A stretch of 64,000 nt of DNA. Origin: Pseudoxanthomonas daejeonensis. Its GTDB lineage: Bacteria; Pseudomonadota; Gammaproteobacteria; Xanthomonadales; Xanthomonadaceae. Under the pieces are notes generated by a model that was given only the letters and a program-made list of their open reading frames with translations, had not been told where the DNA came from and ran no database searches. Within the stretch, counting starts at the first letter, position 1. Every line of letters begins with the position of its first letter. The DNA lies in assembly GCF_010093205.1 (NCBI RefSeq), contig NZ_PDWN01000004.1, positions 124,001 to 188,000 of the forward strand, given 5' to 3'. Made by a program: the position numbers and the translations under genes. This document shows, piece by piece, positions 30,815 through 40,655 of this stretch.

Positions 30815-31915
30815 GTGGCTGCCAAGAAACCCGTGAAGAAGGCCGCGAAGCCGGCCAAGAAGCCCGCTGCTCCTGCCAAGAAGGCCGTCGCCAAGAAGCC
30901 GGCGGCCAAGACCCCGCAAAAGGGGGCCAAGGCTGCTCCGGCCAAGCCAGCCGCGAAGGCGGCCAAGCCGGCTGCCAAGAAGGTGGTGAAGGCGCCGGTC
31001 AAGGCCAAGCCCGTTGCCAAGCCTGCGGCGAAGAAGGTTGCCAAGGCCCCGCAGAAGGGCGCCAAGCCAGCCCCGGCGAGCAAGCCGGCGGCGAAGAAGG
31101 CTCCCGCGAAACCCGTCACCAAGCCGGCCGCAAAGCCGGTGTCCAAGCCGGTTCCGGCGAAGTCCGCCGTGGCCAAGGCCGCGCCGGTCAAGTCCGCTCC
31201 CGCCAAACCGGTCCCCTCCAAGTCGGTCCCCGCAAAACCAGCACCTGCAAAGTCAGCTTCCGTGAAGCCTGCTCCTGCAAAGCCGGCGCAGGCGGCCGCT
31301 CCAGCCACATCGAAGCCCGTGTCCGCAAAGAAATCCCCCGCCAAGAATCCCATCAAGCCCTCCACCCTGGTCGTCTCGCCCTCGCAGACGGCCCCGAGGC
31401 CGAAGGGCAAGGTCGCCGTGGCCATCGTGTCCAAGAAGTCCGAAGCACCGTCCCTGCGCAATACCGCCCGTGTCATCGACTACAAGGTGGATGAAACCAC
31501 CGGTCGCCCGCAGCTGCCCAAGGGCTACAAGCCCAAGGCGGACGAGGAGTACATGAGCCCGCTGCAGCAGGAATACTTCCGCCAGCGCCTGCTGCAATGG
31601 CGGGCGGACCTGGTCGAGGAATCCAAGCAGACCATCGAGAACCTCAAGGACGAAGTGCGCGACATCGGCGACGAGGCCGAGCGCGCCACCCGCGAGACCG
31701 AGAACTCGCTCGAACTGCGCACCCGCGACCGCTACCGCAAGCTGATCGGCAAGATCGACAGCACGCTCAAGCGGCTGGAAGCTGGCGATTACGGCTTCTG
31801 CGTGGATACCGGCGAGGAGATCGGCCTGGAGCGCCTGGAGGCGCGCCTGACCGCCGAGCGCACCATCGACGCGCAGGAACGCTGGGAGCACATGCAGAAG
31901 CAGCAGGGCGAATAA
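30815..31915 (+). CDS. dksA: RNA polymerase-binding protein DksA with long basic tail
   Basis: DksA binds the secondary channel of RNA polymerase and, with ppGpp, adjusts transcription during the stringent response. Residues ~230-366 are a DksA module: PKADEEYMSPLQQEYFRQRLLQW, a coiled coil with the tip region VRDIGDEAERATRETE (DxxDxA-type acidic tip), and a globular end GFCVDTGEEIGLERLEARL. Only one of the usual four zinc Cys remains, so this is a zinc-free variant. Residues 1-~205 are a low-complexity Lys/Ala/Pro tail built from KPAAKK-like units, resembling histone H1 or AlgP. E. coli DksA is only 151 residues. It begins at GTG. Confidence 0.92.
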   Translation: MAAKKPVKKAAKPAKKPAAPAKKAVAKKPAAKTPQKGAKAAPAKPAAKAAKPAAKKVVKAPVKAKPVAKPAAKKVAKAPQKGAKPAPASKPAAKKAPAKPVTKPAAKPVSKPVPAKSAVAKAAPVKSAPAKPVPSKSVPAKPAPAKSASVKPAPAKPAQAAAPATSKPVSAKKSPAKNPIKPSTLVVSPSQTAPRPKGKVAVAIVSKKSEAPSLRNTARVIDYKVDETTGRPQLPKGYKPKADEEYMSPLQQEYFRQRLLQWRADLVEESKQTIENLKDEVRDIGDEAERATRETENSLELRTRDRYRKLIGKIDSTLKRLEAGDYGFCVDTGEEIGLERLEARLTAERTIDAQERWEHMQKQQGE

Positions 31916-31937
31916 GCCCCGCCGCGATGCGATCCAC

Positions 31938-31969
31938 GAAGCCCGCCCTCCGGCGGGCTTCGTCATTTC
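31938..31969 (+). terminator. Rho-independent terminator of dksA
   Basis: gaagcccgcc and ggcgggcttc form a 10-bp stem (31938-31947 with 31952-31961), followed by gtcattt, 22 bases after the dksA stop. Confidence 0.75.
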
Positions 31970-32083
31970 CGGCCTGCGTCTTTCGGCATCGCGCGCAAGC
32001 CGCTCCCACGCATGGTCCCGTTGGTGACCGTCCGGGGCGCCGGTAAGGTCAGGTCCTGGTGCGCACGTGCCTGGTCGTGGTCC

Positions 32084-33325
32084 TCATTGCAGGTCCTTCA
32101 GGTCCAGCCGCCGCAGGTTCGGCGCCTTGACCGCGGTGGTGGCGACCACGCCCAGCGTGACGAAGCCGCCCAGCACCACCGCCGGGACCAGGCCCAGCAA
32201 GCGGGCCATCGAGCCGGCGTAGAACGCGCCCAGCTCGTTGGACGAGCCGATGAAGATGCCGTTGATCGAGGCGACCCGGCCGCGCATGCCATCCGGGGTG
32301 ACCAGCTGCATGATGGTCGTGCGCATCACCACCGAGACGCCATCGCAGATGCCCGATAGCAGCAGGAACAGGGCCGACAGCCAGAAGTGCTGCGACAGGC
32401 CGAAACCGATGATGCACACGCCGAACCCGGCCACGGCCCACAGCAACAGGCGCCCGGCGTGGCGTCCCGGTGGCCTGCGGGCGAGCACGATGCCGACCGC
32501 GACCGCGCCCAGCGCCGGTGCGCCGCGCAGGATGCCCAGTCCTTCCGGTCCGTAGTGCAGGATCTCGGCGATGAACGCCGGCGCCAGCGAGATCGCACCG
32601 CCGAACAGGACTGCGAACAGGTCCAGCGCCTGCGCGGCGAGCATGATCTGGTTGTTGAACACGAAACGCAGGCCATCACCAATGCTGGTGAACACCGGCG
32701 CGCGCGGGCCTTCCGCGCGCGGCTCGGCCACCCGCAACGACAGCAGCACGGCGCCGGCGACCAGGGCCAGTACCGCGGCCAGCGCGTAGGCCGCGGTCTT
32801 CCCGGCCCAGCCGACCATCACCCCGCCCAGTGCCGGTCCGCAGACCAGCGCGGTCTGGAAGGCGATGCTGCCGATGCTGGCCCCGCGCGCGAACTGCTCG
32901 CGACGCAGTACCTGGGCGAACAGGGCGGTATAGACAGGCGTGAGGAACGAACGCACCAGGCCGGTGAGCACGATCGCCGCGTAGATCGGCCAGGTCTGGC
33001 CCGGGGCCAGGTGGCCGGTGGAAATCAGGGTCAGCAGCAACGCGGTGGTGGCCAGCCCGGCGCAGGCGGTCGCACCCAGGCGCCGCTTGGGCAGGTGGTC
33101 GACCAGGTAGCCGGCGAACAGGGCCATGCCGATGAACGGCAGCACTTCGGCCAGGCCGACCAGGGCCAGCGCGAATGTATTGCGGGTCAGTTCGTAGACA
33201 TGCCAGCCGACGGTGACTGCGACGATCTGGTAGGAGAGGATCGCGCACAGCCGGTAGCCAAGCAGGACCCGGTAGCCGGGCTCGCGCAGGGGCGAGGGCA
33301 CCGCCAGGCCCGGCGCGCCCGCCAC
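32084..33325 (-). CDS. MFS transporter (EntS/DHA3-like)
   Basis: A 413-residue inner-membrane transporter with 12 predicted helices. It resembles the DHA3/enterobactin-exporter group (first helix pair YRLCAILSYQIVAVTVGWHVYELT, loop GYLVDHLPKRRLG as the motif A counterpart). The substrate is unknown. I start it at the GTG at 33325, one base after the sufE stop codon, rather than the longer frame that overlaps sufE. The two genes probably form an operon. Confidence 0.85.
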   Translation of the reverse strand: MAGAPGLAVPSPLREPGYRVLLGYRLCAILSYQIVAVTVGWHVYELTRNTFALALVGLAEVLPFIGMALFAGYLVDHLPKRRLGATACAGLATTALLLTLISTGHLAPGQTWPIYAAIVLTGLVRSFLTPVYTALFAQVLRREQFARGASIGSIAFQTALVCGPALGGVMVGWAGKTAAYALAAVLALVAGAVLLSLRVAEPRAEGPRAPVFTSIGDGLRFVFNNQIMLAAQALDLFAVLFGGAISLAPAFIAEILHYGPEGLGILRGAPALGAVAVGIVLARRPPGRHAGRLLLWAVAGFGVCIIGFGLSQHFWLSALFLLLSGICDGVSVVMRTTIMQLVTPDGMRGRVASINGIFIGSSNELGAFYAGSMARLLGLVPAVVLGGFVTLGVVATTAVKAPNLRRLDLKDLQ

Positions 33326-33326
33326 T

Positions 33327-33764
33327 TCAGGCCTGCTGGCGCGCGGTGTCGCGGATGAAGGCCAGCAGCGAGGCCAGGCCATTGCTGCGGGTCGGGGACA
33401 GGTGCCTGGCCAGGCCGATGTCGGCGATGTAGTCCGGTTCGGTGGCCAGGATCTCGGCGGCGGACCGGCCCGAATACACCCGCAGCGCCAGGAAGATCAG
33501 GCCCGAGACGATGGCCGAGTCGCTGATGGCATGGAAGTCCAGGCGCTCGCGGTTGCCCTGCGGCACGATCCAGACCAGCGACTGGCAGCCCAGCAGGCGG
33601 TGCTCCTCGGCTTTCCATGCATCGGGAAAGGGCGGCAGCTTGCGGCCCAGGTCGATCAGGTACTGGTAGCGTTCGGACCAGTCGCCGAAGAAGGCGAACT
33701 CTTCCTTGATCGCGGCTTGTGCGGCCACAGCGGTGGGTTCGAGGGGGAAAGTGGTTTCGCTCAC
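33327..33764 (-). CDS. sufE: SufE-family cysteine desulfurase activator
   Basis: SufE accepts persulfide sulfur from a cysteine desulfurase (SufS or CsdA) for iron-sulfur cluster assembly. The 145-residue protein has the family core ERYQYLIDLGRKLPPFPDAWK, then HRLLGCQSLVW with the active-site Cys, and a helical end RSNGLASLLAFIRDTA. I start it at GTG 33764 (VSETTFPLEP). It may be CsdE rather than SufE; no suf genes are near. Confidence 0.92.
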   Translation of the reverse strand: MSETTFPLEPTAVAAQAAIKEEFAFFGDWSERYQYLIDLGRKLPPFPDAWKAEEHRLLGCQSLVWIVPQGNRERLDFHAISDSAIVSGLIFLALRVYSGRSAAEILATEPDYIADIGLARHLSPTRSNGLASLLAFIRDTARQQA

Positions 33765-33888
33765 GTTGTCGATTCTTGCCTTGCTGCTTTCGTGGGAGGA
33801 CCCGGCCGGCCACACGCCGACGGTGGATCCTTTGCGTTGTCCTGGCTGCCGCCGCGCTACCCGCGCGGGATGCCTGGGGCGTGCCGGC

Positions 33889-35265
33889 TCAGCCCCGCTT
33901 CCATCTCACGCCCTGTGGCGTGTCCTCCAGCAGGATGCCCTCGCCGGCAAGCTGGTCGCGGATGGCATCGGCACGGGCGAAATCGCGGCCTTGCTTCGCG
34001 GCCGCGCGTTCCTCGACCAGGGCCTGGATGCGCGCATCGTCGTCGCCGGAGGCGCCACGGTTGAACCACTCCGCCGCGGGCTGCTGCAGCACGCCCAGGG
34101 CCAGCCCGGCACCGAGCAGCTCGCCCTTCAGGCGTGCCCGCTCGGCCGCATCGGTGGCCCTGCGCGCCTCGCTGGCGATGCGCGCCACTTCGGCCAACGC
34201 CAGCGGGGTGTTGAGGTCGTCCTCGAGGGCGTCCTCGACCGCGCGCGGGATCACCGGCGTGGCGGCGACATCGCCCAGGTCGCGCAACGTCCCGTACAGC
34301 CGGTCCAGCGTGCGCAGCGACTGTTCGATCAACGCATCGGACCAGTCCAGCGGCTGCCGGTAGTGCGCGCTGAGCAGGGCGTAGCGCAGTGCTTCGGGCG
34401 GATGCGCGCGGACCAGGTCATGGACCTTTTCCACGTTGCCCAGCGACTTGCTCATCTTGGCGCCGCCGAAGTTGAGCATGCCGTTGTGCAGCCAGAAGCG
34501 GGCGAACGTCGCGCCGCCGTGCGCGCACTGGCTCTGGGCGACTTCGTTCTCGTGGTGCGGGAACTGCAGGTCGATGCCGCCGGCATGGATGTCGATGGTC
34601 GGCCCGAGGTGGGCCTGGGCCATGGCCGAGCATTCGATGTGCCAACCCGGTCGGCCGCGACCCCACGGCGAATCCCAGCCGGGCAGGTCGGGGGTGGAGG
34701 GCTTCCACAGCACGAAGTCGCCGGGGTCGCGCTTGTACGGGGCCACTTCGACGCGCGCGCCGGCGAGCATTTCCTCCGGATCGCGGCGCGAGAGCTGGCC
34801 GTACTGGGCGAAGCTGCCGACCGAGAACAGCGCATGGCCTTCGGCCGCATAGGCATGGCCGCTTTCGATCAGGCGCTGGATCATCGCGATGATCGTGCCG
34901 ATGTGGGCGGTTGCTTCCGGTTCGATGTCCGGGGCGAAGGTCCCGGTCACCCCCAGGGCGGCCATGTCTTCGCGGTACGCGGCCGCGAAGCGATCGGTGA
35001 TCGCAGTGATCGGCACGCCCTGCGCGGCGGCCGCGGCGTTGATCTTGTCGTCCACGTCGGTGATGTTGCGCGCGTAGCGCAGTCCGCCGTGCCGCCGTCG
35101 CAGCAAGGCGGCCAGTACGCCGAACACCACCGGGCCGCGCGCGTTGCCGATGTGCACGTAGTTGTAGACCGTCGGTCCGCACACGTACATCGTCGGGGAA
35201 GCGGGGTCGAGCGGGTCGAACGGCTCGACCCGGCGCGTCAGGCTGTTGTACAGGCGCAGGGGCAT
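33889..35265 (-). CDS. cysS: Cysteinyl-tRNA synthetase
   Basis: A class I aminoacyl-tRNA synthetase that charges tRNA-Cys. The 458-residue protein has [17 protein letters not shown] (zinc Cys and the HIGN form of HIGH), [10 protein letters not shown] with a zinc ligand, the metal-binding [10 protein letters not shown] segment and KMSKSLGN (KMSKS loop). It ends with the DALR/anticodon region. The ATG at 35265 is preferred; a GTG two codons earlier is possible. Length is standard. Confidence 0.97.
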   Translation of the reverse strand: MPLRLYNSLTRRVEPFDPLDPASPTMYVCGPTVYNYVHIGNARGPVVFGVLAALLRRRHGGLRYARNITDVDDKINAAAAAQGVPITAITDRFAAAYREDMAALGVTGTFAPDIEPEATAHIGTIIAMIQRLIESGHAYAAEGHALFSVGSFAQYGQLSRRDPEEMLAGARVEVAPYKRDPGDFVLWKPSTPDLPGWDSPWGRGRPGWHIECSAMAQAHLGPTIDIHAGGIDLQFPHHENEVAQSQCAHGGATFARFWLHNGMLNFGGAKMSKSLGNVEKVHDLVRAHPPEALRYALLSAHYRQPLDWSDALIEQSLRTLDRLYGTLRDLGDVAATPVIPRAVEDALEDDLNTPLALAEVARIASEARRATDAAERARLKGELLGAGLALGVLQQPAAEWFNRGASGDDDARIQALVEERAAAKQGRDFARADAIRDQLAGEGILLEDTPQGVRWKRG

Positions 35266-35445
35266 CGGCACGGTGGGGTGGTGACGGAGACGGGGGATTC
35301 TAGCTCGACGTGCCCCGGAGTCGGCCGGGCCACCCCTCCGCGAGGCTTGCCAGGCGTGTCGATCCAGTGCCCGTGTGGTGCGGTTCAGCGGGCTGCAAGG
35401 CGCGCCGCCTAAACTGTGAGCCTGTTCCTGTCACCTCCGGTCCCG

Positions 35446-35979
35446 ATGCGCCGCTTGCTCGAAGCCACACTGCTGGGCATGGCCTGCTGCGCGCTGCAGC
35501 CTGCGGCCGCCCAGGAGGCGGGCCAGGTCGATGGCCGGATCCGGGTAGTACCGGCGGAGAACGTCAAGATCGACTATGCCCAGGTTCTGCGCGTGGAGCC
35601 GGTCTACCAGACCCTGCGAGCCTCCCGCACCGAGGAACACTGCGAGCCATCGCCAGCGCCGCAGGACAAGCCCGCTGCCAAGCCGCACGAGCCCGGCGTG
35701 TTCACCCGCATGTTCGATTCGGTCAAGGGCGTGTTCTCCAGTGACGAGGCCGCCACCACGCCGGTGCCGGCCGCACCGGCTGCACCGGCCAAGCGCGAGA
35801 ACTGTCGCCTGGTCCAGGTGGACCGGCAGTTCCAGCGTCCGATCGCCTACGACGTGGACTATGTCTACAAGGGCACCAAGTACCGGTCGCGCCTGGCCGA
35901 GGATCCGGGCAACCGCCTGCGCGTCCGGGTCGCAGTCACGCCCTGGGAAGCCGAAGCGCCGCCCCTGCCGCCGCCCTGA
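35446..35979 (+). CDS. Exported protein with UmoD/17-kDa-antigen-like C-terminus
   Basis: A 177-residue exported protein of unknown role. The signal peptide ends near QPAAAQ. The mature part has a conserved N-terminal strand (VDYAQVLRVEPVY-like pattern: IDYAQVLRVEPVYQTLR), a variable Pro/Ala-rich middle, and a C-terminal QRPIAYDVDYVYKGTKYRSR...RLRVRVAVTP segment. That combination is shared with xanthomonad envelope proteins that normally carry a glycine-zipper 2TM domain in the middle. Here the glycine zipper is absent and replaced by an Ala/Pro-rich stretch, so it would be soluble in the periplasm. Confidence 0.75.
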   Translation: MRRLLEATLLGMACCALQPAAAQEAGQVDGRIRVVPAENVKIDYAQVLRVEPVYQTLRASRTEEHCEPSPAPQDKPAAKPHEPGVFTRMFDSVKGVFSSDEAATTPVPAAPAAPAKRENCRLVQVDRQFQRPIAYDVDYVYKGTKYRSRLAEDPGNRLRVRVAVTPWEAEAPPLPPP

Positions 35980-36028
35980 CCCCGCGCGCTTGCGCCTGCC
36001 CGCGCCTGCGTGCGAACATGCGTGACCA

Positions 36029-36130
36029 ATGAACACCGACCTTCAGCCGCACGCCGCAAGCGCCGCCCGGATGGCCTCCGGGATGACGTCGCGTGCGCGC
36101 CGACCGGAACCCCACCTTTCAGCTGGGTGA
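36029..36130 (+). CDS. Candidate arginine leader peptide (33 codons)
   Basis: A short open frame from ATG 36029 to TGA 36130 precedes the arginine operon. Its product has four Arg codons, three of them in a four-codon run (CGT-GCG-CGC-CGA, 36092-36103), followed by Pro. Its stop codon lies inside the segment that can form the antiterminator (36121-36128), the arrangement found in classical amino-acid attenuators. The ribosome-binding site is weak, and a four-codon frame at 36018 overlaps its start. Translation is not demonstrated. Confidence 0.4.
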   Translation: MNTDLQPHAASAARMASGMTSRARRPEPHLSAG

Positions 36131-36183
36131 CCGGAGCGTCGTGCTGTCCGTTCGGAAAACCCAGCTCTGAGGCTGGGTTTTTT
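36121..36183 (+). terminator. Candidate attenuator/terminator upstream of the arginine operon
   Basis: aaaacccagc (36156-36165) and gctgggtttt (36172-36181) form a 10-bp stem with a six-base loop, ending in a run of six T (36178-36183). It is a textbook intrinsic terminator 122 bases before argF'. The upstream agctgggt (36121-36128) is perfectly complementary to acccagct (36159-36166), so a competing antiterminator hairpin is possible. If there is no regulation, it may simply terminate the preceding gene 177 bases upstream. Confidence 0.6.
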
Positions 36184-36304
36184 CATTTCCGGCCTGGCAA
36201 AAGTTTCACCCGCAAGAGAACACCGCTCCAAGCCCGGCCTGTCCGGTAGAACCCGTCCACGCGCGACCACGGTCGCGGCCGCCACCACTGCAAGGGAACG
36301 ATCG

Positions 36305-37312
36305 ATGTCGCTCAAGCACTTCCTCAACACCCAGGACTGGAGCCGTCCCGAACTGGATGCCTTGCTGACCCAGGCTGCGCTGTTCAAGCGCAACAAGCTG
36401 GGCGGCGAGCTCAAGGGCAAGTCGATCGCACTGGTGTTCTTCAACCCGTCCATGCGCACGCGCACCAGTTTCGAGCTGGGCGCGTTCCAGCTCGGTGGCC
36501 ACGCGATCGTGCTGCAGCCGGGCAAGGACGCGTGGCCGATCGAGTTCGAGCTGGGCACGGTGATGGATGGCGATACCGAGGAACACATCGCCGAAGTGGC
36601 GCGGGTGCTGGCCCGCTACGTCGACCTGATCGGCGTGCGCGCATTCCCGAAGTTCAAGGACTGGAGCTACGACCGCGAGGACCACGTGCTCAAGGCCTTC
36701 GCGAAGTACTCGACCGTGCCTGTGATCAACATGGAGACGATCACCCATCCCTGCCAGGAGCTTGCGCATGCGCTGGCGCTGCAGGAGCACTTCGGCACCC
36801 CGGACCTGCGCGGCAGGAAGTACGTGCTGACCTGGACCTACCACCCCAAGCCGTTGAACACCGCGGTGGCCAACTCGGCGCTGACCATCGCCACGCGCAT
36901 GGGCATGGACGTGACCCTGCTGTGCCCGACACCGGAATACATCCTCGACGAGCGCTACATGGGCTGGGCCGAGCGCAACGTGGCCGAGAACGGCGGCTCG
37001 TTCCAGGTCAGCCACGACATCGACAGCGCCTATGCCGGCGCAGACGTGGTCTATGCCAAGAGCTGGGGTGCGCTGCCTTATTTCGGCAACTGGGAACCTG
37101 AAAAGCCGATCCGCGACCGGTTCAAGGATTTCATCGTCGACGAGCGCAAGATGGCGCTGACCAACAACGGCGTGTTCTCGCACTGCCTGCCGCTGCGCCG
37201 CAACGTCAAGGCCACCGACGCGGTGATGGATTCCGCGAACTGCATTGCCATCGACGAAGCCGAGAACCGCCTGCACGTGCAGAAGGCGGTGATGTCCGCC
37301 CTGGTGCGCTGA
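36305..37312 (+). CDS. argF': N-acetylornithine carbamoyltransferase
   Basis: In xanthomonads, carbamoyl phosphate is added to N-acetylornithine rather than ornithine, giving acetylcitrulline. The 335-residue protein has the carbamoyl-phosphate motif [20 protein letters not shown] and the acetyl-substrate-specific segment [12 protein letters not shown]; its Glu in WPIEF is the residue that sets acetyl-ornithine specificity in the Xanthomonas enzyme. [10 protein letters not shown] and [13 protein letters not shown] follow, the latter with the HCLP loop. It heads the operon behind the attenuator-like leader. Confidence 0.95.
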   Translation: MSLKHFLNTQDWSRPELDALLTQAALFKRNKLGGELKGKSIALVFFNPSMRTRTSFELGAFQLGGHAIVLQPGKDAWPIEFELGTVMDGDTEEHIAEVARVLARYVDLIGVRAFPKFKDWSYDREDHVLKAFAKYSTVPVINMETITHPCQELAHALALQEHFGTPDLRGRKYVLTWTYHPKPLNTAVANSALTIATRMGMDVTLLCPTPEYILDERYMGWAERNVAENGGSFQVSHDIDSAYAGADVVYAKSWGALPYFGNWEPEKPIRDRFKDFIVDERKMALTNNGVFSHCLPLRRNVKATDAVMDSANCIAIDEAENRLHVQKAVMSALVR

Positions 37313-37361
37313 AGCATCCGAAGTAAACGAACTCCCACGCATTCCCCACGGAAACACCGAC

Positions 37362-38570
37362 ATGAGCACCAGCCCCAACACTTCCCGCGACATCGTCCTG
37401 GCCTTTTCCGGCGGCCTGGATACCAGCTTCTGCGTGCCCTACCTCAAGGAGCAGGGCTGGAACGTGCACACGGTGTTCGCCGACACCGGCGGCGTCGACG
37501 CCGAGGAGCGCGCCTTCATCGAAGCGCGCGCGGCCGAGCTGGGCGTGGCCAGCCACGTCACCGTCGACGGCGGCGACGCGATCTGGAACGGCTTCGTCAA
37601 GCCGTTCGTCCGCGCGGGCGAGGGTTACCAGGGGCAGTATCCGCTGCTGGTTTCCGACCGCTACCTGATCGTGGACGCGGCGCTGTCGCGCGCGACCGAG
37701 CTGGGCACCAATGCGATCGCGCACGGCTGCACCGGCATGGGCAACGACCAGGTGCGCTTCGACCTGGCGGTCAAGGCGCAGGGCGACTACCGCATCGTGG
37801 CGCCGATCCGCGAGATCCAGAAGCAGCACACCCAGACCCGCGCCTACGAGCAAAAGTACCTGGAGGAGCGCGGCTTCGAGGTGCGCGCCAAGCAGAAGCA
37901 CTACACGATCAACGAGAACCTGCTGGGCGTGACCATGTCCGGCGGCGAGATCGACAAGTGGGAGGCCCCGGGCGAGGGTGCGCGTGGCTGGTGCGTGCCG
38001 CGTGCGTCGTGGCCGGCCGAGCCGCTCACGGTGACCCTGAAGTTCGTCGCCGGCGAAGCGGTCGAGCTGGACGGCAAGCCGATGGAGGGCGCGAAGATCC
38101 TGGCCAGGCTCAACACCATGTTCGCCCAGTACGGTGTCGGCCGCGGCATGTACACCGGCGACACCGTGATCGGGCTGAAAGGCCGGATCGTGTACGAAGC
38201 CCCGGGCCTGACCGCACTGCTGGCCGCGCACCGCGCGCTGGAGGAAGCGGTGCTGAGCAAGCAGCAGAACCGCTTCAAGCCGGACGTGGCACGCAAGTGG
38301 GTGGAACTGGTCTACGAAGGCTTCTACCACGACCCGCTCAAGGCCGACCTGGAAGCGTTCCTGGAGTCCTCGCAGTCGCAGGTCAACGGCGAGGTCGTGC
38401 TGGAGACCCGTGGCGGTCGCGTCGATGCGGTCGCGATCCGCTCGCCGCACATCCTCAACGCCAAGGGTGCCACCTACGCGCAGTCGGCCGACTGGGGCGT
38501 GGAGGAAGCCGAGGGCTTCATCAAGCTGTTCGGCATGAGCAGCACCCTGTGGGCCGAGGTCAACCGCTGA
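37362..38570 (+). CDS. argG: Argininosuccinate synthase
   Basis: Joins citrulline and aspartate with ATP to give argininosuccinate. The 402-residue protein has the P-loop-like [15 protein letters not shown], the substrate segment [16 protein letters not shown], and a family-typical C-terminal oligomerisation region. It lies 49 bases after argF'. In this pathway it acts after the deacetylase (argE) has turned acetylcitrulline into citrulline. Confidence 0.97.
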   Translation: MSTSPNTSRDIVLAFSGGLDTSFCVPYLKEQGWNVHTVFADTGGVDAEERAFIEARAAELGVASHVTVDGGDAIWNGFVKPFVRAGEGYQGQYPLLVSDRYLIVDAALSRATELGTNAIAHGCTGMGNDQVRFDLAVKAQGDYRIVAPIREIQKQHTQTRAYEQKYLEERGFEVRAKQKHYTINENLLGVTMSGGEIDKWEAPGEGARGWCVPRASWPAEPLTVTLKFVAGEAVELDGKPMEGAKILARLNTMFAQYGVGRGMYTGDTVIGLKGRIVYEAPGLTALLAAHRALEEAVLSKQQNRFKPDVARKWVELVYEGFYHDPLKADLEAFLESSQSQVNGEVVLETRGGRVDAVAIRSPHILNAKGATYAQSADWGVEEAEGFIKLFGMSSTLWAEVNR

Positions 38571-38582
38571 GGCGATGACGCG

Positions 38583-39047
38583 ATGAGCGAGGCGACCGCC
38601 AGCTTCGAGGTGCGCAGCGCCGGCCAGGACGACCTGCCGGCGCTGGCCGCGCTGTTCGACGGCTACCGGGTGTTCTACGGGCAGCCGTCCGACCCGTTGC
38701 GCGCCGGCGCGTTCCTGCGCGAGCGGCTGGAGCGGGGCGACTCGCACCTGCTGCTGGCGGTGGATGCGCAGGGCGCGGCGCTCGGCTTCGTCCAGCTGTA
38801 TCCCTCGTTCACCTCGGTGGGTACCGCACCGATCGAGATCCTCAACGACCTGTTCGTCGCCCCGGATGGTCGCGGACGCGGGGTGGCCCGCGCTTTGCTG
38901 CGCCGCGCCGGCGACGACGCGCGTTCGCGCGGTGCGGTGAAGCTGGTGCTTTCGACGGCGGTGGACAACGGTCCGGCGCAGTCGCTCTACGCAGCCGAAG
39001 GCTGGGTCCGCGACGCCGGTTTCGTCGAATTCGCCCGGAACCTCTGA
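38583..39047 (+). CDS. GNAT-family N-acetyltransferase in the arginine operon
   Basis: A 154-residue acetyltransferase: ILNDLFVAPDGRGRGVARALLRRA carries the acetyl-CoA loop (GRGRGVA), and KLVLSTAVDNGPAQSLYAAEGW forms the beta5/alpha4 end. It sits 12 bases after argG and one base before a second GNAT gene. The acceptor is unknown. Synthesis of N-acetylglutamate is already covered by the argBA fusion downstream, so this is not needed as a classical ArgA. Confidence 0.9.
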   Translation: MSEATASFEVRSAGQDDLPALAALFDGYRVFYGQPSDPLRAGAFLRERLERGDSHLLLAVDAQGAALGFVQLYPSFTSVGTAPIEILNDLFVAPDGRGRGVARALLRRAGDDARSRGAVKLVLSTAVDNGPAQSLYAAEGWVRDAGFVEFARNL

Positions 39048-39048
39048 C

Positions 39049-39492
39049 ATGGCAACGCTGCGCATCAGCACCGATCGCGACGAACTGGACGTGGACCTGA
39101 TCCACGGCTTCCTGTCGCAGGAGGCGTACTGGAGCCGTGGCATCCCGCGCACGACCCTGGAGCGGGCGATCGCCGGTTCGCTGTGCTTCGGTGGATACCT
39201 CGAAGGCGCGGGGCAGGTGGCCTTCGCCCGGGTGACCACCGACGGTGCGACGTTCGCTTACCTGGCCGACGTGTTCGTGCTGCCGTCGCAGCGCGGGCGT
39301 GGCTTCGGCAAGCGGTTGATGGATGCGGTCATGGTCCATCCCCAGTTGCAGGGACTGCGGCGGTTCATGCTCGCCACGGGCGATGCCCATGGCCTGTACG
39401 CGCACTACGGTTTCACCGCGCCATCGCGGCCGCAGACGCTGATGGAAATCCTGCGTCCCGACATCTACCCGTCCGCCATGGCGGCCTCCTGA
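39049..39492 (+). CDS. GNAT-family N-acetyltransferase in the arginine operon
   Basis: A 147-residue acetyltransferase with YLADVFVLPSQRGRGFGKRLM, where QRGRGFG is the acetyl-CoA pyrophosphate loop, and a C-terminal RRFMLATGDAHGLYAHYGF segment. The start DRDELDVDLIHGFLSQEAYWSRG is typical of a common GNAT subfamily (YjaB/Ypl-like). It follows the other GNAT by one base and precedes argE by ten. The two proteins are only distantly alike, so this is not a simple recent duplication. Confidence 0.9.
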   Translation: MATLRISTDRDELDVDLIHGFLSQEAYWSRGIPRTTLERAIAGSLCFGGYLEGAGQVAFARVTTDGATFAYLADVFVLPSQRGRGFGKRLMDAVMVHPQLQGLRRFMLATGDAHGLYAHYGFTAPSRPQTLMEILRPDIYPSAMAAS

Positions 39493-39502
39493 ACCCGATC
39501 CG

Positions 39503-40603
39503 ATGACCGACCTGCTCGCATCCACGTTGTCCCACCTTGGAAAGCTGGTGTCGTTCGACACCCGCAACCCGCCGCGCGCCATCGCCGCCGAGGGCGGCAT
39601 CTTCGATTACCTGCGCGCGCAGCTGCCGGGTTTCCAGGTCGAGGTGGTCGACCATGGCGCGGGCGCGGTCAGCCTGTACGCGGTGCGTGGCACGCCGAAA
39701 TACCTGTTCAACGTGCACCTGGATACGGTGCCCGACTCGCCGCACTGGAGCGCTGATCCACACCTGATGCGCCGGCTCGACGATCGCGTGGTCGGCCTGG
39801 GCGTGTGCGACATCAAGGGCGCGGCCGCCGCACTGCTGGCCGCGGCCAATGCCGGCGAGGGCGATGCCGCGTTCCTGTTCTCCTCCGACGAGGAGGCCAA
39901 CGACCCGCGATGCATCGCCGCGTTCCTGGCGCGCGGCATTCCTTACGAGGCGGTGCTGGTCGCCGAGCCGACGATGGGCGAGGCGGTGCTGGCCCACCGC
40001 GGCATCTCCTCGGTACTGATGCGGTTCAAGGGTCGCGCCGGCCATGCATCCGGCCAGCAGGATGCGGCCGCCAGCGCGCTGCACCAGGCGGTGCGCTGGG
40101 GCGATCGTGCGCTCGACCACGTGCAGTCGCTGGCGCATGCGCGCTTCGGCGGGCTGACCGGCCTGCGCTTCAACATCGGCCGTATCGAAGGCGGGATCAA
40201 GGCCAACATGATCGCGCCGGAGGCCGAGCTGCGTTTCGGCTTCCGTCCGTTGCCGTCGATGGACATCGATGCGCTGCTGGAAACGTTCGCGGGCTTTGCC
40301 GAGCCGGCGGCTGCGCACTTCGAAGAGACGTTCCGCGGACCGAGCCTGCCTTCCGGCGACGTAGCGCACGCCGAGGAACGGCGCCTGGCCGCGCGCGACG
40401 TGGCCGACGCGCTGGACCTGCCGATCGGCAACGCGGTCGACTTCTGGACCGAGGCCTCGCTGTTCTCCGCGGGCGGCTACACCGCGATGGTCTACGGCCC
40501 GGGCGACATCGCCCAGGCGCATACCGCCGACGAATTCGTGACGCTGGAGCAGCTGCAGCGTTATGCCGGCTCGGTCCATCGGATCATCAACGGCACGACG
40601 TAA
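39503..40603 (+). CDS. argE: Acetylcitrulline/acetylornithine deacetylase
   Basis: A 366-residue M20-family metalloenzyme. Metal ligands are in FNVHLDTVP (His), [15 protein letters not shown] (Asp) and [10 protein letters not shown] (catalytic Glu-Glu), with a dimerisation domain around [10 protein letters not shown] and a final AHTADEFV. With AOTCase upstream, the physiological substrate is expected to be N-acetylcitrulline, as shown for the Xanthomonas enzyme; this is inferred from the gene order. Confidence 0.92.
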   Translation: MTDLLASTLSHLGKLVSFDTRNPPRAIAAEGGIFDYLRAQLPGFQVEVVDHGAGAVSLYAVRGTPKYLFNVHLDTVPDSPHWSADPHLMRRLDDRVVGLGVCDIKGAAAALLAAANAGEGDAAFLFSSDEEANDPRCIAAFLARGIPYEAVLVAEPTMGEAVLAHRGISSVLMRFKGRAGHASGQQDAAASALHQAVRWGDRALDHVQSLAHARFGGLTGLRFNIGRIEGGIKANMIAPEAELRFGFRPLPSMDIDALLETFAGFAEPAAAHFEETFRGPSLPSGDVAHAEERRLAARDVADALDLPIGNAVDFWTEASLFSAGGYTAMVYGPGDIAQAHTADEFVTLEQLQRYAGSVHRIINGTT

Positions 40604-40655
40604 TCCGCGTCTTTCCTCCCGCCTTTCCTACGACTTACCGGAAGACCCGACCTAC

